Shown: positions 34,027 through 43,378 of the stretch, in pieces
Numbering within the stretch: the stretch's first letter is position 1
Layout of the letters: each line of letters starts with the position of its first letter
Assembly: GCF_013393945.1 (NCBI RefSeq)
Contig: NZ_CP040297.1
Span: forward strand, 2,558,804-2,622,803
DNA from: Nostoc sp. TCL26-01
Lineage (GTDB): Bacteria > Cyanobacteriota > Cyanobacteriia > Cyanobacteriales > Nostocaceae
DNA length: 64,000 nucleotides
Direction of reading: 5' to 3'
Made by a program: the position numbers and the translations under genes
Notes under the pieces: model-generated
What the model was told of the DNA's origin: nothing
Seen by the model: the letters and a program-made list of their open reading frames with translations, nothing else
The model's database searches: none

Positions 34027-35778
34027 TTACTGTCTGGATTTGTCATCACCAAAAAATGAGAAAGATGCAGCTTTTGGTAAGATAGCGGCAGCACCTTCTT
34101 TAGATAAATCAGTTAATAAACTGATAGCTACACTTAACAGTCGGTCTGGTTTGATGTCATCTTTAACTAATAACCACAGACGTTGGACTTCTTGCGTATG
34201 TAGCCTGTCGTCTTCTGTTAGTGCTAAGACTAGCTGTCGCCGCAGAAATTTGCCTTCATCTGATAAGAGATATTGCAAGCCCATTTGCGCTGTAGGTAAC
34301 ACATCAAAATTTTCATCAGTCCGGGCGATCGCAATCAAATTCTCCAAGCGTTCCCACTGAAATTTACCATCTTTAAACAGGACATTCAGTAAGCGCCGTC
34401 TTAATTGGGGAGATTCTCCTGTCAATAATCGCCGGGCTACGTAAGGATGACTCACTTCCACAATTTTAAAATTACGATTGAGGCTCAGAGCAATCCCTTC
34501 TTGAGTTACCAAAGAACGAATAATCAGGGCAAACTTTGCCGGTACTCTAAATGGGTATTCATACATCAGTTCTGAAAACTGATCAGTGATGGTTTTAAAG
34601 TTAAAGTCCCCCACATTCTGACCAATGGCGTTACCCAGTACTGTCTCTAATGCTGGGATAATTGGGCAAATATTGGTATCAGGTGTCAAAAAACCTAAAT
34701 TGACAAAATCTGTAGCTAAATCAGTATAGTCTTTGTTGACTAAATGCACTATTGCATCTACCAAACTTTCTTTAGTGCTTTCCTCTAACTGATCCATCAT
34801 GCCAAAGTCGATGTAAGCCATCCGACCATCGGGCATAGCAAATAAATTACCAGGATGGGGGTCAGCGTGGAAAAAGCCGTATTCCAATAGCTGTTGCAAG
34901 CCGGAAGTAACACCGATGCGGATAATGGCTTCCGGATCTAAACCTGCTTGGCGAATACTTTGGGTATCTGTCAACTTGAAACCGTTAATCCACTCTAAAG
35001 TCAGGACTCGGTTGCTAGTAAAACGCCAATAAATGCTGGGAACTTTGACTTGTGGGTCATTACGGAAGTTGTTGGCAAATTTTTCCGCGTTGCGACCCTC
35101 ATTAATATAGTCGATTTCCTCGAATAACTTGTTACCAAATTCGTCAACAATCAAAGTCAAATCATGACCAAGATTTAAAGGTAACCACGGGGCTAGCCAA
35201 CCAGCAGCCCAGCGCATCAAATAAAGATCCAGTGTAATTACTGGACGCAGATGAGGACGTTGTACTTTCAGTGCTACTTCTTCACCAGTGAGTAAACGTC
35301 CCCGATACACTTGACCCAAACTAGCCGCCGCCACTGGTGTTGGTGAAAGTTCACTAAAAATTTCTGAGATGGAACGATCTAAATCAGTTTCAATAATTTG
35401 ATAAGCGATCGCATTATCAAACGGTGGTAACTGGTCTTGCAGTTTAATCAGTTCATCGAGAAAATCTTTGCGGATTAAATCTGGTCTGGTAGATAGTGCT
35501 TGACCAACCTTAATAAAAGTAGGCCCCAACCGAGTTAGGAGAGTCCTTAACTGTGTAGCACGTTTACCGCGATTTTCCTCTACTTGATTTTGCCACTCAT
35601 CCCATTTGAGATCGAAAATAAACTTGGCAAAAGACCAGGATATTTGAAAAAACCGTCCTAAAGCCAGCCAAGGACGATATCGATAGTAACGAGCGATCGC
35701 TTCTGGATTGTAGCGCTTCAGCTGAGCAGGTTGATACTGACCCACGCCTTTTTCTGCCTCTTCTACTGGGAAATTCAC
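34027..35778 (-). CDS. ABC1/UbiB-family atypical kinase
   Basis: The 583-residue protein shows the ABC1K/UbiB hallmarks in order: the KxGQ motif (LGPTFIKVGQALSTRPDL), the Ala-rich loop replacing the Gly loop (AAASLGQVY), the Lys (VALKVQRP), the ExD block (FEEIDYINEGRN), the catalytic loop HADPHPGNLF, and the DFG-type YIDFGMMD. Members act in prenyl-quinone metabolism or plastoglobule function in cyanobacteria and plastids, as ATPases rather than classical kinases. A cyanobacterial genome has several; which one this is cannot be told here. Confidence 0.93.
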   Translation of the reverse strand: MNFPVEEAEKGVGQYQPAQLKRYNPEAIARYYRYRPWLALGRFFQISWSFAKFIFDLKWDEWQNQVEENRGKRATQLRTLLTRLGPTFIKVGQALSTRPDLIRKDFLDELIKLQDQLPPFDNAIAYQIIETDLDRSISEIFSELSPTPVAAASLGQVYRGRLLTGEEVALKVQRPHLRPVITLDLYLMRWAAGWLAPWLPLNLGHDLTLIVDEFGNKLFEEIDYINEGRNAEKFANNFRNDPQVKVPSIYWRFTSNRVLTLEWINGFKLTDTQSIRQAGLDPEAIIRIGVTSGLQQLLEYGFFHADPHPGNLFAMPDGRMAYIDFGMMDQLEESTKESLVDAIVHLVNKDYTDLATDFVNLGFLTPDTNICPIIPALETVLGNAIGQNVGDFNFKTITDQFSELMYEYPFRVPAKFALIIRSLVTQEGIALSLNRNFKIVEVSHPYVARRLLTGESPQLRRRLLNVLFKDGKFQWERLENLIAIARTDENFDVLPTAQMGLQYLLSDEGKFLRRQLVLALTEDDRLHTQEVQRLWLLVKDDIKPDRLLSVAISLLTDLSKEGAAAILPKAASFSFFGDDKSRQ

Positions 35779-36202
35779 AGTGTCATTTAGTCTTTATTGA
35801 CCTGCAACTTGGTTAATTGTTTTAGTTGATCGTAGTTTTTCTGAAAAAACTTACCAAACTAAACTCTTAGGAAGTTATTCGAGGCTATGTTAGCCCATGT
35901 AACTACCCAGATATTTCTATCTTTTTATTAATTATACTTTATAAAACTACAAATTCTTCATGGTTATTTACAAGCTAAGTAGGGGAACACTATAAACAAG
36001 TTACAGTTATTACTTACTTCTCGGATAAATCACGTTAAGGGTATGTAGATAAGTGCGTGAGTATGGCTACTGAGAAGTGATATTTGACAGATGTGATTAA
36101 TAACTAGAAAGTAACAAACAGCCATGCTGACTTGAATGATGTCATTTAGTACATCAGCGATGGCTAAGTTCCCATAATGCAGTTCTTCTAGGCTAGATTG
36201 TG
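35779..36202. other. Intergenic region between divergent genes
   Basis: A 424-bp AT-rich gap. It must hold promoters for the UbiB-type gene and the secreted protein. A 62-codon minus-strand frame overlapping the start of the next gene has no supporting features. Nothing else recognised. Confidence 0.4.
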
Positions 36203-37303
36203 ATGAAATTTTTGGCAATTTTTAGCCACCGCAAGCAGCAAGCGCGTTTGCTCTCGGTGGTGATTGGTTTTGCTGTGGCTATTTTGTTGATCACTTGTTC
36301 AACTGCTAATAGTCAAACAACTACGAGAGATCCCTGGCTTTGGCCATTTTCCTCCACATCAATTTGGAATTTGCCCATTGGTTCAGGCGCTCGTTACATA
36401 CCTGCGAATATTCAAAGAGCCTACTGGCGAGGAGCAGATGAAGAGTATTTATTTAAACTCAAATCCACAGATCCTCTACGCCCTGTGTATACACCAGGTA
36501 GTTGGACTAAAAGATGTGCAGGTGTGAACACTACTAACCTATCCTTACCAGTTCCCGATAACCTCATAGTCTCAGATGCGTCTCTTGAGCCTTACAGCAC
36601 ACCAAACAACGCTGCTGCGTTTTTATTACCAGATGGTAAAACCCTCGTCCAGTTAGGAGTTTTAGCTCGCTGTTTACCAGGAGGGCCGATTTATGGTTGG
36701 CACTATTTCCCTGATATGAGTCTCTATTGGAATGGTAGTGGGGGAGGGCATTTTGGCTCTGGATTATCTGTGCTTGGCGGTTCTGTTCGCAAAGGTGAGT
36801 TAACGAATAATCAACCAATTCGTCATGCTCTCAAGGTTGTGCTTTGGGGTAAAAAGTATCTGTATTATGGTAGCGATCGCAAAGGATTTAGATGGCCAGC
36901 AGATCGAGCTGATAATGAAGCACCCACTATTTATGGTGGTACAAACCCTGCTTTAGTACAAGGATCACTCTTAGCAATTCCCCCATATGTAACGGAAACG
37001 ACTTTAAGACTACAAACCCCAGCCGGGAAAAAACTCTTTAAAGCCCTACAAAATTATGGTGCTTACGTTGTGGAAGATGCTGGCTGGGATGCTCATTACC
37101 TGGAATTAGAAAAAGGTGTAGTTGATGAATTTCGTCGAGCTTATGGCTATGACTTCAATGGCTCTACAGGCGTATTTCACGAAGACTTCATGAAACTGTT
37201 TCAAGCCCTCAATATTATTGATAACAATGGGCCAGATACCATAGGCGGCGGCGGAATTACACGACGCGCACCTCTAGCGCCACCTCTAACTGCACCAAAA
37301 TAG
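36203..37303 (+). CDS. Secreted protein of unknown function
   Basis: The ATG at 36203 gives 366 residues. The N-terminus (RKQQARLLSVVIGFAVAILL) followed by TCSTANSQ looks like a signal peptide, possibly a lipoprotein, since a Cys follows the helix (LLITCS). The rest is Trp/Gly/Tyr-rich beta-type sequence with conserved-looking blocks WPFSSTSIWNLPIGSGA, GGGHFGSGLSVLGGS and NYGAYVVEDAGWDAHYLE, suggestive of a carbohydrate-active or surface protein. The family could not be named. Confidence 0.7.
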   Translation: MKFLAIFSHRKQQARLLSVVIGFAVAILLITCSTANSQTTTRDPWLWPFSSTSIWNLPIGSGARYIPANIQRAYWRGADEEYLFKLKSTDPLRPVYTPGSWTKRCAGVNTTNLSLPVPDNLIVSDASLEPYSTPNNAAAFLLPDGKTLVQLGVLARCLPGGPIYGWHYFPDMSLYWNGSGGGHFGSGLSVLGGSVRKGELTNNQPIRHALKVVLWGKKYLYYGSDRKGFRWPADRADNEAPTIYGGTNPALVQGSLLAIPPYVTETTLRLQTPAGKKLFKALQNYGAYVVEDAGWDAHYLELEKGVVDEFRRAYGYDFNGSTGVFHEDFMKLFQALNIIDNNGPDTIGGGGITRRAPLAPPLTAPK

Positions 37304-37355
37304 TTACACAGCAAGGAAAATCAACTAATACTGATACCTCGTTGTCAATCACTGG

Positions 37356-37448
37356 TAGACATCTGGTGAAAATGAATGTAGAGACGTTGCAGTGCAACGT
37401 CTCTACAAGGATTTTGGGCAACGCAGAATTAATTTCTGGAGATGTCTA
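37356..37448. mobile_element. 93-bp MITE-like element, copy A
   Basis: Bounded by a perfect 9-bp terminal inverted repeat, TAGACATCT and AGATGTCTA, with a central palindrome (37378-37406, arms GTAGAGACGTTGCA). A second copy of the same length lies at 50443-50535. No coding capacity. Confidence 0.8.
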
Positions 37449-37540
37449 GTAGTCATATTTAACAAATGAGTGAGAAGTATAGCTATACTTCTCACCCATC
37501 TCTATCTCACTAACGTGATTGTTGTTGATAGTGTTTCAAT

Positions 37541-39757
37541 TTACGAGATATCTTTTTTGTTTTTCTTCTTAACTCCAAAAACACCTGCTGCAAATAAACC
37601 TAAAGCGGCAATCGTACCAGGCTCCGGTACTTTTCTAGGTAAAGGTGCGACAGGAGCAGGTTGATAGTAAGTTGTCGGCGGTGGTAATGGCACGGGTGCT
37701 GGTGCTGGCGCGGGTGCTGGTGCTGGCGCAGGTGCTGGTGCTGGCGCAGGTGCTGGTGCTGGTGCTGGCGCTGGCGCAGGTGCTGGCGCTGGCGCAGGTG
37801 CTGGCGCAGGTGCTGGGGCAGGTGCGGGTGCTGGTGCTGGCGCTGGCGCAGGTGCTGGTGCGGGTGCTGGTGCTGGTGCGGGTGCTGGTGCGGGTGCTGG
37901 TGCGGGCGCTGGCGCAGGTGCTGGGGCAGGTGCGGGTGCTGGTGCTGGCGCTGGCGCAGGTGCTGGTGCGGGTGCTGGTGCTGGTGCTGGTGCGGGTGCT
38001 GGTGCGGGTGCTGGTGCGGGTGCTGGCGCGGGTGCTGGTGCTGGTGCTGGTGCTGGCGCTGGCGCTGGCGCTGGAGTTGGTGCTGGGGCAGGTGCGGGTG
38101 CTGGTGCTGGGGCAGGTGCGGGTGCTGGCGCTGGTGCGGGTGTTACTGCAACTAGTTTATTGACAAAAGATTCACTTCCACCATTACTAAAAGCTTGGAC
38201 GTGAAAACCAACACGCAAAGCACTATTTTTTAAGCTGTTAATAATGTCATCAAATGTGGTGCTACCACTCAAATCAAAGAGTACACTCACAAATTCGCCA
38301 GGATTTACACCCATCTGTGAGACTGGTTGATTAGCCTCAACGGAAAAGTCTGAATTAAACTTACCGCCAGGAGCATTATTGCTTCCAGGTAGTGTTCCTA
38401 TTTTTGTGGGTTGTACAAAGTCTACGCCACTACCGCTATTACTAATTGATTTGATGCTGTCTAGTAAGTTTGTGGTTTGATCAAAATAAATTTGCGTAAT
38501 GGAAGAGGCTTGTTGTCCAAAATTATTGAAGGTAAATAAAACCTGATTTGAGTTACTACCTTTAGTGACATCTAAAAATAGTTGACTTTCACCTGTGGCT
38601 GCATTCGTCGCATCATTACCCGTAATATTTTGAAATCCAAAACGTACAGATGATGAAGGCGCGGGCGCGGGCGCAGGTGCTGGCGCAGGTGCTGGTGCTG
38701 GCGCAGGTGCTGGTGCGGGTGCTGGTGCTGGCGCTGGTGCTGGTGCTGGCGCTGGTGCGGGTGCTGGCGCTGGCGCTGGTGCGGGTGCTGGTGCTGGCGC
38801 AGGTGCTGGCGCAGGTGCTGGCGCAGGTGCTGGCGCTGGTGCGGGTGCTGGCGCTGGCGCTGGTGCGGGTGCTGGTGCGGGTGCGGGCGCTGGTGCGGGT
38901 GCGGGCGCAGGTGCTGGTGCTGGTGCTGGCGCAGGTGCTGGCGCTGGTGCGGGTGCTGGTGCGGGTGCGGGTGCGGGTGCGGGTGCGGGCGCTGGTGCGG
39001 GTGCTGGTGCTGGGGCAGTCGCTGGGGTTGGGGTTGGGGTTCTAACAGCCCATTCCTCAAAGCCTCCGTCATTACCAGTAAATTTCGAGTACAGGTAAAC
39101 AAATTGGTTATTAGAAGTTGTAAACAAAGCGTCCGGAATGTATGCAAACATATCATAGCGACCGCTTCCAGGGTTTAAGTCTTTAAGATTAATCGAATTG
39201 TCACTACCAGTATCAAGGTCGAAAATCTTTGTAGCATTAGCACCAAAACCAGTAGAACTGGAATAGTTAGTGAGATTTTTCGCGTTACCAAGGAAAATCT
39301 GCAACATATCTAAGTTGATAGCTGCTTTGTTGCTAGCATTCGGCTCATTAATATCTAAAATGAACTGGCGGTAAACTATACCGTTAATATTTACGGTAGG
39401 TACAGCACTTAACAACAGAGAGCGAGTGAAATTAGAATCTGTTTTTTCGTCAAACTGCACGGCACGATAATCTGTGTTGTAACCTTGTTCAGTATCTCTA
39501 TTGCTATCAAGGCGTACAAATGAATTAATTAGCCCAGTACCAGCCGGATCATTGTTGCTAATCTGCTGGAATAAAGCATTATTGATAAAGCCTGAAGAAC
39601 CTTGAGTAGTCAAATCTAGGTTTATTGCGGTAGGTGCTAGTGTGATAGATGCTTTTATAGCAGCTGCTTCTGCTTGAGGCATTTGCACAGCAGTCAGCAA
39701 TACTAAAGACGATAAACCACAGGTGATATAGCCTATTAATTTCTGAGAATCTGTCAC
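37541..39757 (-). CDS. PEP-CTERM surface protein with two long Ala-Pro tracts
   Basis: A 738-residue protein. Signal peptide about 1-32 (ends AEAAA). First globular part about 33-245, ending in a short Thr-Pro run. First (Ala-Pro)n tract about 248-366. Second globular part about 367-538, beginning SSSVRFGFQNITG. Second tract about 539-687. The C-terminal anchor is KVPEPGTIAALGLFAAGVFG followed by a Lys-rich tail, so it is an exosortase substrate. The tracts, of about 120 and 150 residues, would form stiff extended rods. Codons within them vary (GCA, GCG, CCA, CCC, CCT), so selection acts on the protein. The prolyl-hydroxylase-like gene lies upstream on the same strand. Confidence 0.88.
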   Translation of the reverse strand: MTDSQKLIGYITCGLSSLVLLTAVQMPQAEAAAIKASITLAPTAINLDLTTQGSSGFINNALFQQISNNDPAGTGLINSFVRLDSNRDTEQGYNTDYRAVQFDEKTDSNFTRSLLLSAVPTVNINGIVYRQFILDINEPNASNKAAINLDMLQIFLGNAKNLTNYSSSTGFGANATKIFDLDTGSDNSINLKDLNPGSGRYDMFAYIPDALFTTSNNQFVYLYSKFTGNDGGFEEWAVRTPTPTPATAPAPAPAPAPAPAPAPAPAPAPAPAPAPAPAPAPAPAPAPAPAPAPAPAPAPAPAPAPAPAPAPAPAPAPAPAPAPAPAPAPAPAPAPAPAPAPAPAPAPAPAPAPAPAPAPAPAPAPAPSSSVRFGFQNITGNDATNAATGESQLFLDVTKGSNSNQVLFTFNNFGQQASSITQIYFDQTTNLLDSIKSISNSGSGVDFVQPTKIGTLPGSNNAPGGKFNSDFSVEANQPVSQMGVNPGEFVSVLFDLSGSTTFDDIINSLKNSALRVGFHVQAFSNGGSESFVNKLVAVTPAPAPAPAPAPAPAPAPAPAPTPAPAPAPAPAPAPAPAPAPAPAPAPAPAPAPAPAPAPAPAPAPAPAPAPAPAPAPAPAPAPAPAPAPAPAPAPAPAPAPAPAPAPAPAPAPAPAPAPAPAPAPAPAPAPAPAPAPAPAPAPAPAPAPVPLPPPTTYYQPAPVAPLPRKVPEPGTIAALGLFAAGVFGVKKKNKKDIS
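37697..38140 (-). repeat. Six-base tandem repeat coding for Ala-Pro, tract 2
   Basis: About 444 bp of degenerate GGTGCT/GGTGCG/GGCGCA hexamers on the plus strand, which read as GCxCCx (Ala-Pro) on the minus strand. One Thr interrupts the tract near 38072. Longer internal duplications are visible, for example two similar stretches near 37800-37880 and 37915-37985. Confidence 0.95.
38659..39016 (-). repeat. Six-base tandem repeat coding for Ala-Pro, tract 1
   Basis: About 358 bp of the same degenerate hexamer, with a GGGGTT (Thr-Pro) run at its 39020-39040 edge. Internal larger-scale duplication is visible (for example GCGCTGGTGCGGGTGCTGGC recurring near 38751 and 38835). Confidence 0.95.
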
Positions 39758-40287
39758 TTCTTTAAATTCCTTTATTTGTTAGAGAAAACATCAAAAAACG
39801 TCTCTTCAAAATAGAATTGAAGAGTCAAGACAAACTATGAAGATAAATTGCTTTGAAAAAGCTAGTTTGTTTCTACAACGTATTGATTAGTTGGTAATCG
39901 CAAGTTGACCTTGATTAAAAGATTATTTTTGGTTTTGAAGGTGCTGGTAATTGAGATGCATTTGATAACAATTTTTGTGATGAATTTATTTTTCGGTGAT
40001 GTATAGATATAATTTGCCACAAATGCTTACTGATAGTCGATGATTTTTCTAAAGTTTTACCAGAATTTTAATTTAGAATGATTTAAAAATAGCCTTTATA
40101 TATTTACCTAAATTTTCAGCATTTATACTGAAATATAAATATAAGTATTTTCTACTAATTTATTTTTGTTTTTCCAGATGAATCTATGTATTATTAATAT
40201 TTTTTAGATGAAGGCTAAAGTTTGAGCATATAAATACTCAGGAATTTCATTGATAGTTATGATTTATGGACTTTGACTATAATCAAT
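39758..40287. other. Intergenic region upstream of the Ala-Pro protein
   Basis: About 530 bp, strongly AT-rich. It must carry the promoter and a long leader for the Ala-Pro protein. No open frame or known motif was found apart from the terminator at its right edge. Confidence 0.4.
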
Positions 40288-40322
40288 AAAAAAAGGGAAG
40301 CGATTGATCGCCTCCCTTTTTT
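40288..40322 (-). terminator. Intrinsic terminator after the 2OG oxygenase gene
   Basis: A/T-flanked stem AAAGGGAAGCGAT with ATCGCCTCCCTTT around a short loop, followed on the minus strand by T-rich sequence (TTTTTTT). It lies 22 bases past the oxygenase stop. Confidence 0.85.
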
Positions 40323-40343
40323 CTAAACAAGATTTTCTAGTGC

Positions 40344-41246
40344 TTATGCTACATTATGATCTCGACGTACCCAGCCATTGATAGTAAAACGACTATCTGT
40401 AAAGGATTTAGATGGACATTTTACAGGTAGAACTTCGTGCATATATCGACTGATGAAAAATACAATACTGTTATTACGTGGCTCAACAGTTTTGAATGTT
40501 TCTGCGTTGACGTAAAAGTTATTTTCTACTTTACTATCGTAGATTAGTAACTCTCCACCGGAAAATCTCTTAGGTTCTTGATAAAAGTAATAAACATATG
40601 TCAGTTCTCTAGTAGCTGTTTCTGGGCTACCATTATCGTTATGAATTTTGTAATAATTACCATCATTATGTGCTGTGAGTTGACTTTCTATCTGAGCTAC
40701 ATTAAATGATGGCATTGCTAATTTACTGACAATATCCGGAATCACCGCCTGAATTTTCTTAATTATCAATTCCGAAAATTCGGGAAATGAGTAGAGAACC
40801 ATTGAACGACGATAGTCTTCATCTTGGGTAGAAGTTGTAGTTGGTAGAAAATCTGCTTCTTTGGCTAAAGTATATTTGATTAATTGCTGATGCTCTTCTG
40901 GAGATAAGAAATTATCTATTTGGATGTAGTGAGAATTTAAAACATTAGTGGATATGGGATTTGTATTTTCTACTTGTTTGACCCATATAGGAGGCTCTGT
41001 AATTACGCCAACAAGTTGCTCACTAGAAAAACATAAAGCAGAATGACCTTCATTGAGAGGAATTTGGAACAAACAGTGGTTAGCTGACTCTGGTTGATAG
41101 ACACGAGTGACAATTGTTGTTAAAAGGCTATGTAGAATAGTTGCATCTGATTTTAAGTAAAGAGTGTATTGATGTCCTCCAGTTAACAGCAGTTGAACTT
41201 TGACATGATGAGATTCTAATGATTCTGGATCTGTTTGTATAGACAT
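40344..41246 (-). CDS. 2OG-Fe(II) oxygenase, prolyl-4-hydroxylase-like
   Basis: A 300-residue protein. Residues 1-105 form an N-terminal part without known motifs. Residues 106-297 are a prolyl-4-hydroxylase-type double-stranded beta-helix. Iron ligands are seen in YKIHNDNGSPE (His, Asp) and in SRYMHEVLPV (His); the 2-oxoglutarate Arg is in DSRFTINGWV. TYVYYFYQEPKRFSGGELLIYD is typical of the SM-20/prolyl-hydroxylase group. The enzyme would hydroxylate a protein (often proline) using O2 and 2-oxoglutarate. The next gene downstream on the same strand encodes the Ala-Pro protein, a plausible substrate (inference). Confidence 0.85.
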   Translation of the reverse strand: MSIQTDPESLESHHVKVQLLLTGGHQYTLYLKSDATILHSLLTTIVTRVYQPESANHCLFQIPLNEGHSALCFSSEQLVGVITEPPIWVKQVENTNPISTNVLNSHYIQIDNFLSPEEHQQLIKYTLAKEADFLPTTTSTQDEDYRRSMVLYSFPEFSELIIKKIQAVIPDIVSKLAMPSFNVAQIESQLTAHNDGNYYKIHNDNGSPETATRELTYVYYFYQEPKRFSGGELLIYDSKVENNFYVNAETFKTVEPRNNSIVFFISRYMHEVLPVKCPSKSFTDSRFTINGWVRRDHNVA

Positions 41247-41446
41247 TTCTGTAATTGTGAAAAAAGTATTAGTAATATTTACGTGGTAGTTTGATTTACA
41301 TATCTACTGAATACCTGTTCTATCATAGCTATTGAGCGATCGCCATCACGTAAATTACACAACAGCACAACTTTTGGTTTATCAGTAAAAAAGGTCGTAG
41401 TTATTAATGACTACGACCTCAGAGCAATTTCAGTTAAGTTAAGTAT

Positions 41447-43030
41447 TTACCGAGAATCAACGGCATATTGAATCAACTGACTAAGACGATGACGCAGAGT
41501 TTCTAAGCCTAAACGTTGACTTGCGGAAATAAATATGGCTAGGGGAAACTCTTCTTGAGCTAAAGCTAGGGTTTTGCCATCTACTTGATCAATTTTGTTA
41601 AAAGCAACCAGTGCTGGGCCAGGAGTTACAGGCATTTGTGCCAAAATTTCTCTGACTGCGCGAATATGACTCAACCAAGCAGGATGAGACAAATCTACTA
41701 GATGTATTAAGGCATCTGCTTCGGTAACTTCTTCTAATGTGGCACGAAAGGCATCCATTAAAGATGCGGGTAGTTCGTGGATAAATCCTACAGTATCTGT
41801 AATCAGAATTTCTTGGGCTTCTCCAGTTTCTGCACGAGGAATTACCAAGCGGCGCGTGGTGGGGTCAAGGGTGGCAAATAACTGGTCGGCTGTGTAAACT
41901 TCTGCATTAGTGAGGGCGTTTAATAGAGTAGATTTACCAGCATTGGTATAACCAACTAAAGCGACTGAGGGAACTTCTCGATGTTGTCGCCGTTGACGTA
42001 AGCGTGAACGGTGGGCTTGTAATTGGTCTACTTCTTGTTGCAATCGAGAAATCCGTCGCTGAATGGCACGGCGTTCTGTTTCTAGTTTGGTTTCACCAGG
42101 GCCGCGAGTCCCAATACCACCCCCTAGTCGGGACATGGCTTGTCCTCTACCAGTCAGCCTGGGCAGCATATATTCTAGCTGTGCTAGTTCGACTTGCAAT
42201 TTCCCAGCACGGGATTGAGCGCGTTGGGCAAAGATATCTAAAATCACTTCGGTGCGGTCAACTACCCGTAGACCAATTTGCGCTTCTAAGTTGCGGACTT
42301 GGGCGGGTGAGAGGTCGCGGTCAAAGACGACGAGATTACATCCGAGAGTTTGAGCTGTAAGAGCAACTTCTTGCACCTTACCTTCACCAATAACGGTTTG
42401 GGGATGGATACGCGATCGCTTTTGTTGTAATGTCTGTAATACGTCACCGCCAGCTGTATCCACTAACCGCGCCAATTCGGCGATGGTATCATGGAATGTT
42501 TGCAGTGACATCTCATCGGTCATGACACCGACAATTAATACACGATCATGATCGGCATCAACTTCTTGAGCGATAAATTCTCGACGGAACTCTGCTTCTA
42601 GACTTTCTACTAAGTCGGTGAAGTCCTGCTGTGCTATGTCATCCAGGTTTAAGGGTGAGGATATACTCCAGCTGGGAGACTGAACATTACTAGACCCGGC
42701 AAAGGCTGCCGTAATTAAGGTACGCGCATCTTGTGGGACTAGATGGGCTAGATAAGCCTCTTTGACATATCCAGTTGCACCACCACCACGCCTAGTAAAA
42801 CCTGTCCCAGTAATATTAATTACCACTAAAGCATCTAAACGCTGCATCGCCATCGCTGTGAGAGCTGCTTCATTTGGCGGTTCTGCTTTCAGATGAGTAG
42901 CGATGCAACGAATACCACTGAGACGTTCTGCACCATAACGCGGTAATTCCATTGGCGGAATTTGTGTTTGACGCGGTGTGCCTACGCCAACACGAATCAC
43001 TTGACCGCGACGGTTGACATAGGCACACAC
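41447..43030 (-). CDS. hflX: GTPase HflX (translation probably starts further upstream)
   Basis: The ribosome-associated GTPase has an N-terminal HflX domain (DRDLSPAQVRNLEAQIGLRVVD region), the Gly-rich linker LTGRGQAMSRLGGGIGTRGPG, and the G domain: G1 VGYTNAGKSTLLNAL, G3 DTVGFIHELP, G4 FNKIDQ. Such proteins split stalled ribosomes under stress. The stated start is a GTG, giving 527 residues. However, the frame stays open upstream to 43228 and encodes ETIFGNLQGLKSSQLKQLQ, which looks like the normal cyanobacterial N-terminus, preceded by ATA (43181-43183) where ATG would be expected. There is no ATG, GTG or TTG in that stretch. Confidence 0.92.
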   Translation of the reverse strand: MCAYVNRRGQVIRVGVGTPRQTQIPPMELPRYGAERLSGIRCIATHLKAEPPNEAALTAMAMQRLDALVVINITGTGFTRRGGGATGYVKEAYLAHLVPQDARTLITAAFAGSSNVQSPSWSISSPLNLDDIAQQDFTDLVESLEAEFRREFIAQEVDADHDRVLIVGVMTDEMSLQTFHDTIAELARLVDTAGGDVLQTLQQKRSRIHPQTVIGEGKVQEVALTAQTLGCNLVVFDRDLSPAQVRNLEAQIGLRVVDRTEVILDIFAQRAQSRAGKLQVELAQLEYMLPRLTGRGQAMSRLGGGIGTRGPGETKLETERRAIQRRISRLQQEVDQLQAHRSRLRQRRQHREVPSVALVGYTNAGKSTLLNALTNAEVYTADQLFATLDPTTRRLVIPRAETGEAQEILITDTVGFIHELPASLMDAFRATLEEVTEADALIHLVDLSHPAWLSHIRAVREILAQMPVTPGPALVAFNKIDQVDGKTLALAQEEFPLAIFISASQRLGLETLRHRLSQLIQYAVDSR

Positions 43031-43378
43031 AGGTAGGTTAATTTCCGTACTAATAGCAGCCAGACGCTGGGAAAACTCAGGCGTAGTGATGCGATCGCCC
43101 GGTATACGCTGGTGATACAGTCGCTGTAGTTGCTTCAGCTGACTGGATTTTAAACCCTGAAGATTACCGAAAATAGTTTCTATAGGCGTTTCTGACCAGT
43201 AAACTGGCCCCCCGAATCCTTCTATTGTCTATTTTACAACAGGCTTTGGGTTGCCAGCTCTGTCTTGTGGGGGGTGTATTTTGATTTTTGAGTTATCAAT
43301 CTTTACTAGATCAAGCTAATATGCAACCCCTTTTCTTTGATTTAAAGGGGTTGGTTTTGCTAATTTCCGAAAACTGGA

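Noticed and set aside
36030..36218. 62-codon minus-strand frame overlapping the start of the secreted protein gene
   Set aside because: No start signal or family; overlaps a better-supported gene.
37645..39156. Long antisense frames across the Ala-Pro tracts (Leu/Val/Arg- or His/Gln/Pro-rich products)
   Set aside because: They are by-products of a six-base repeat that stays open in several frames; the products are nonsense low-complexity.
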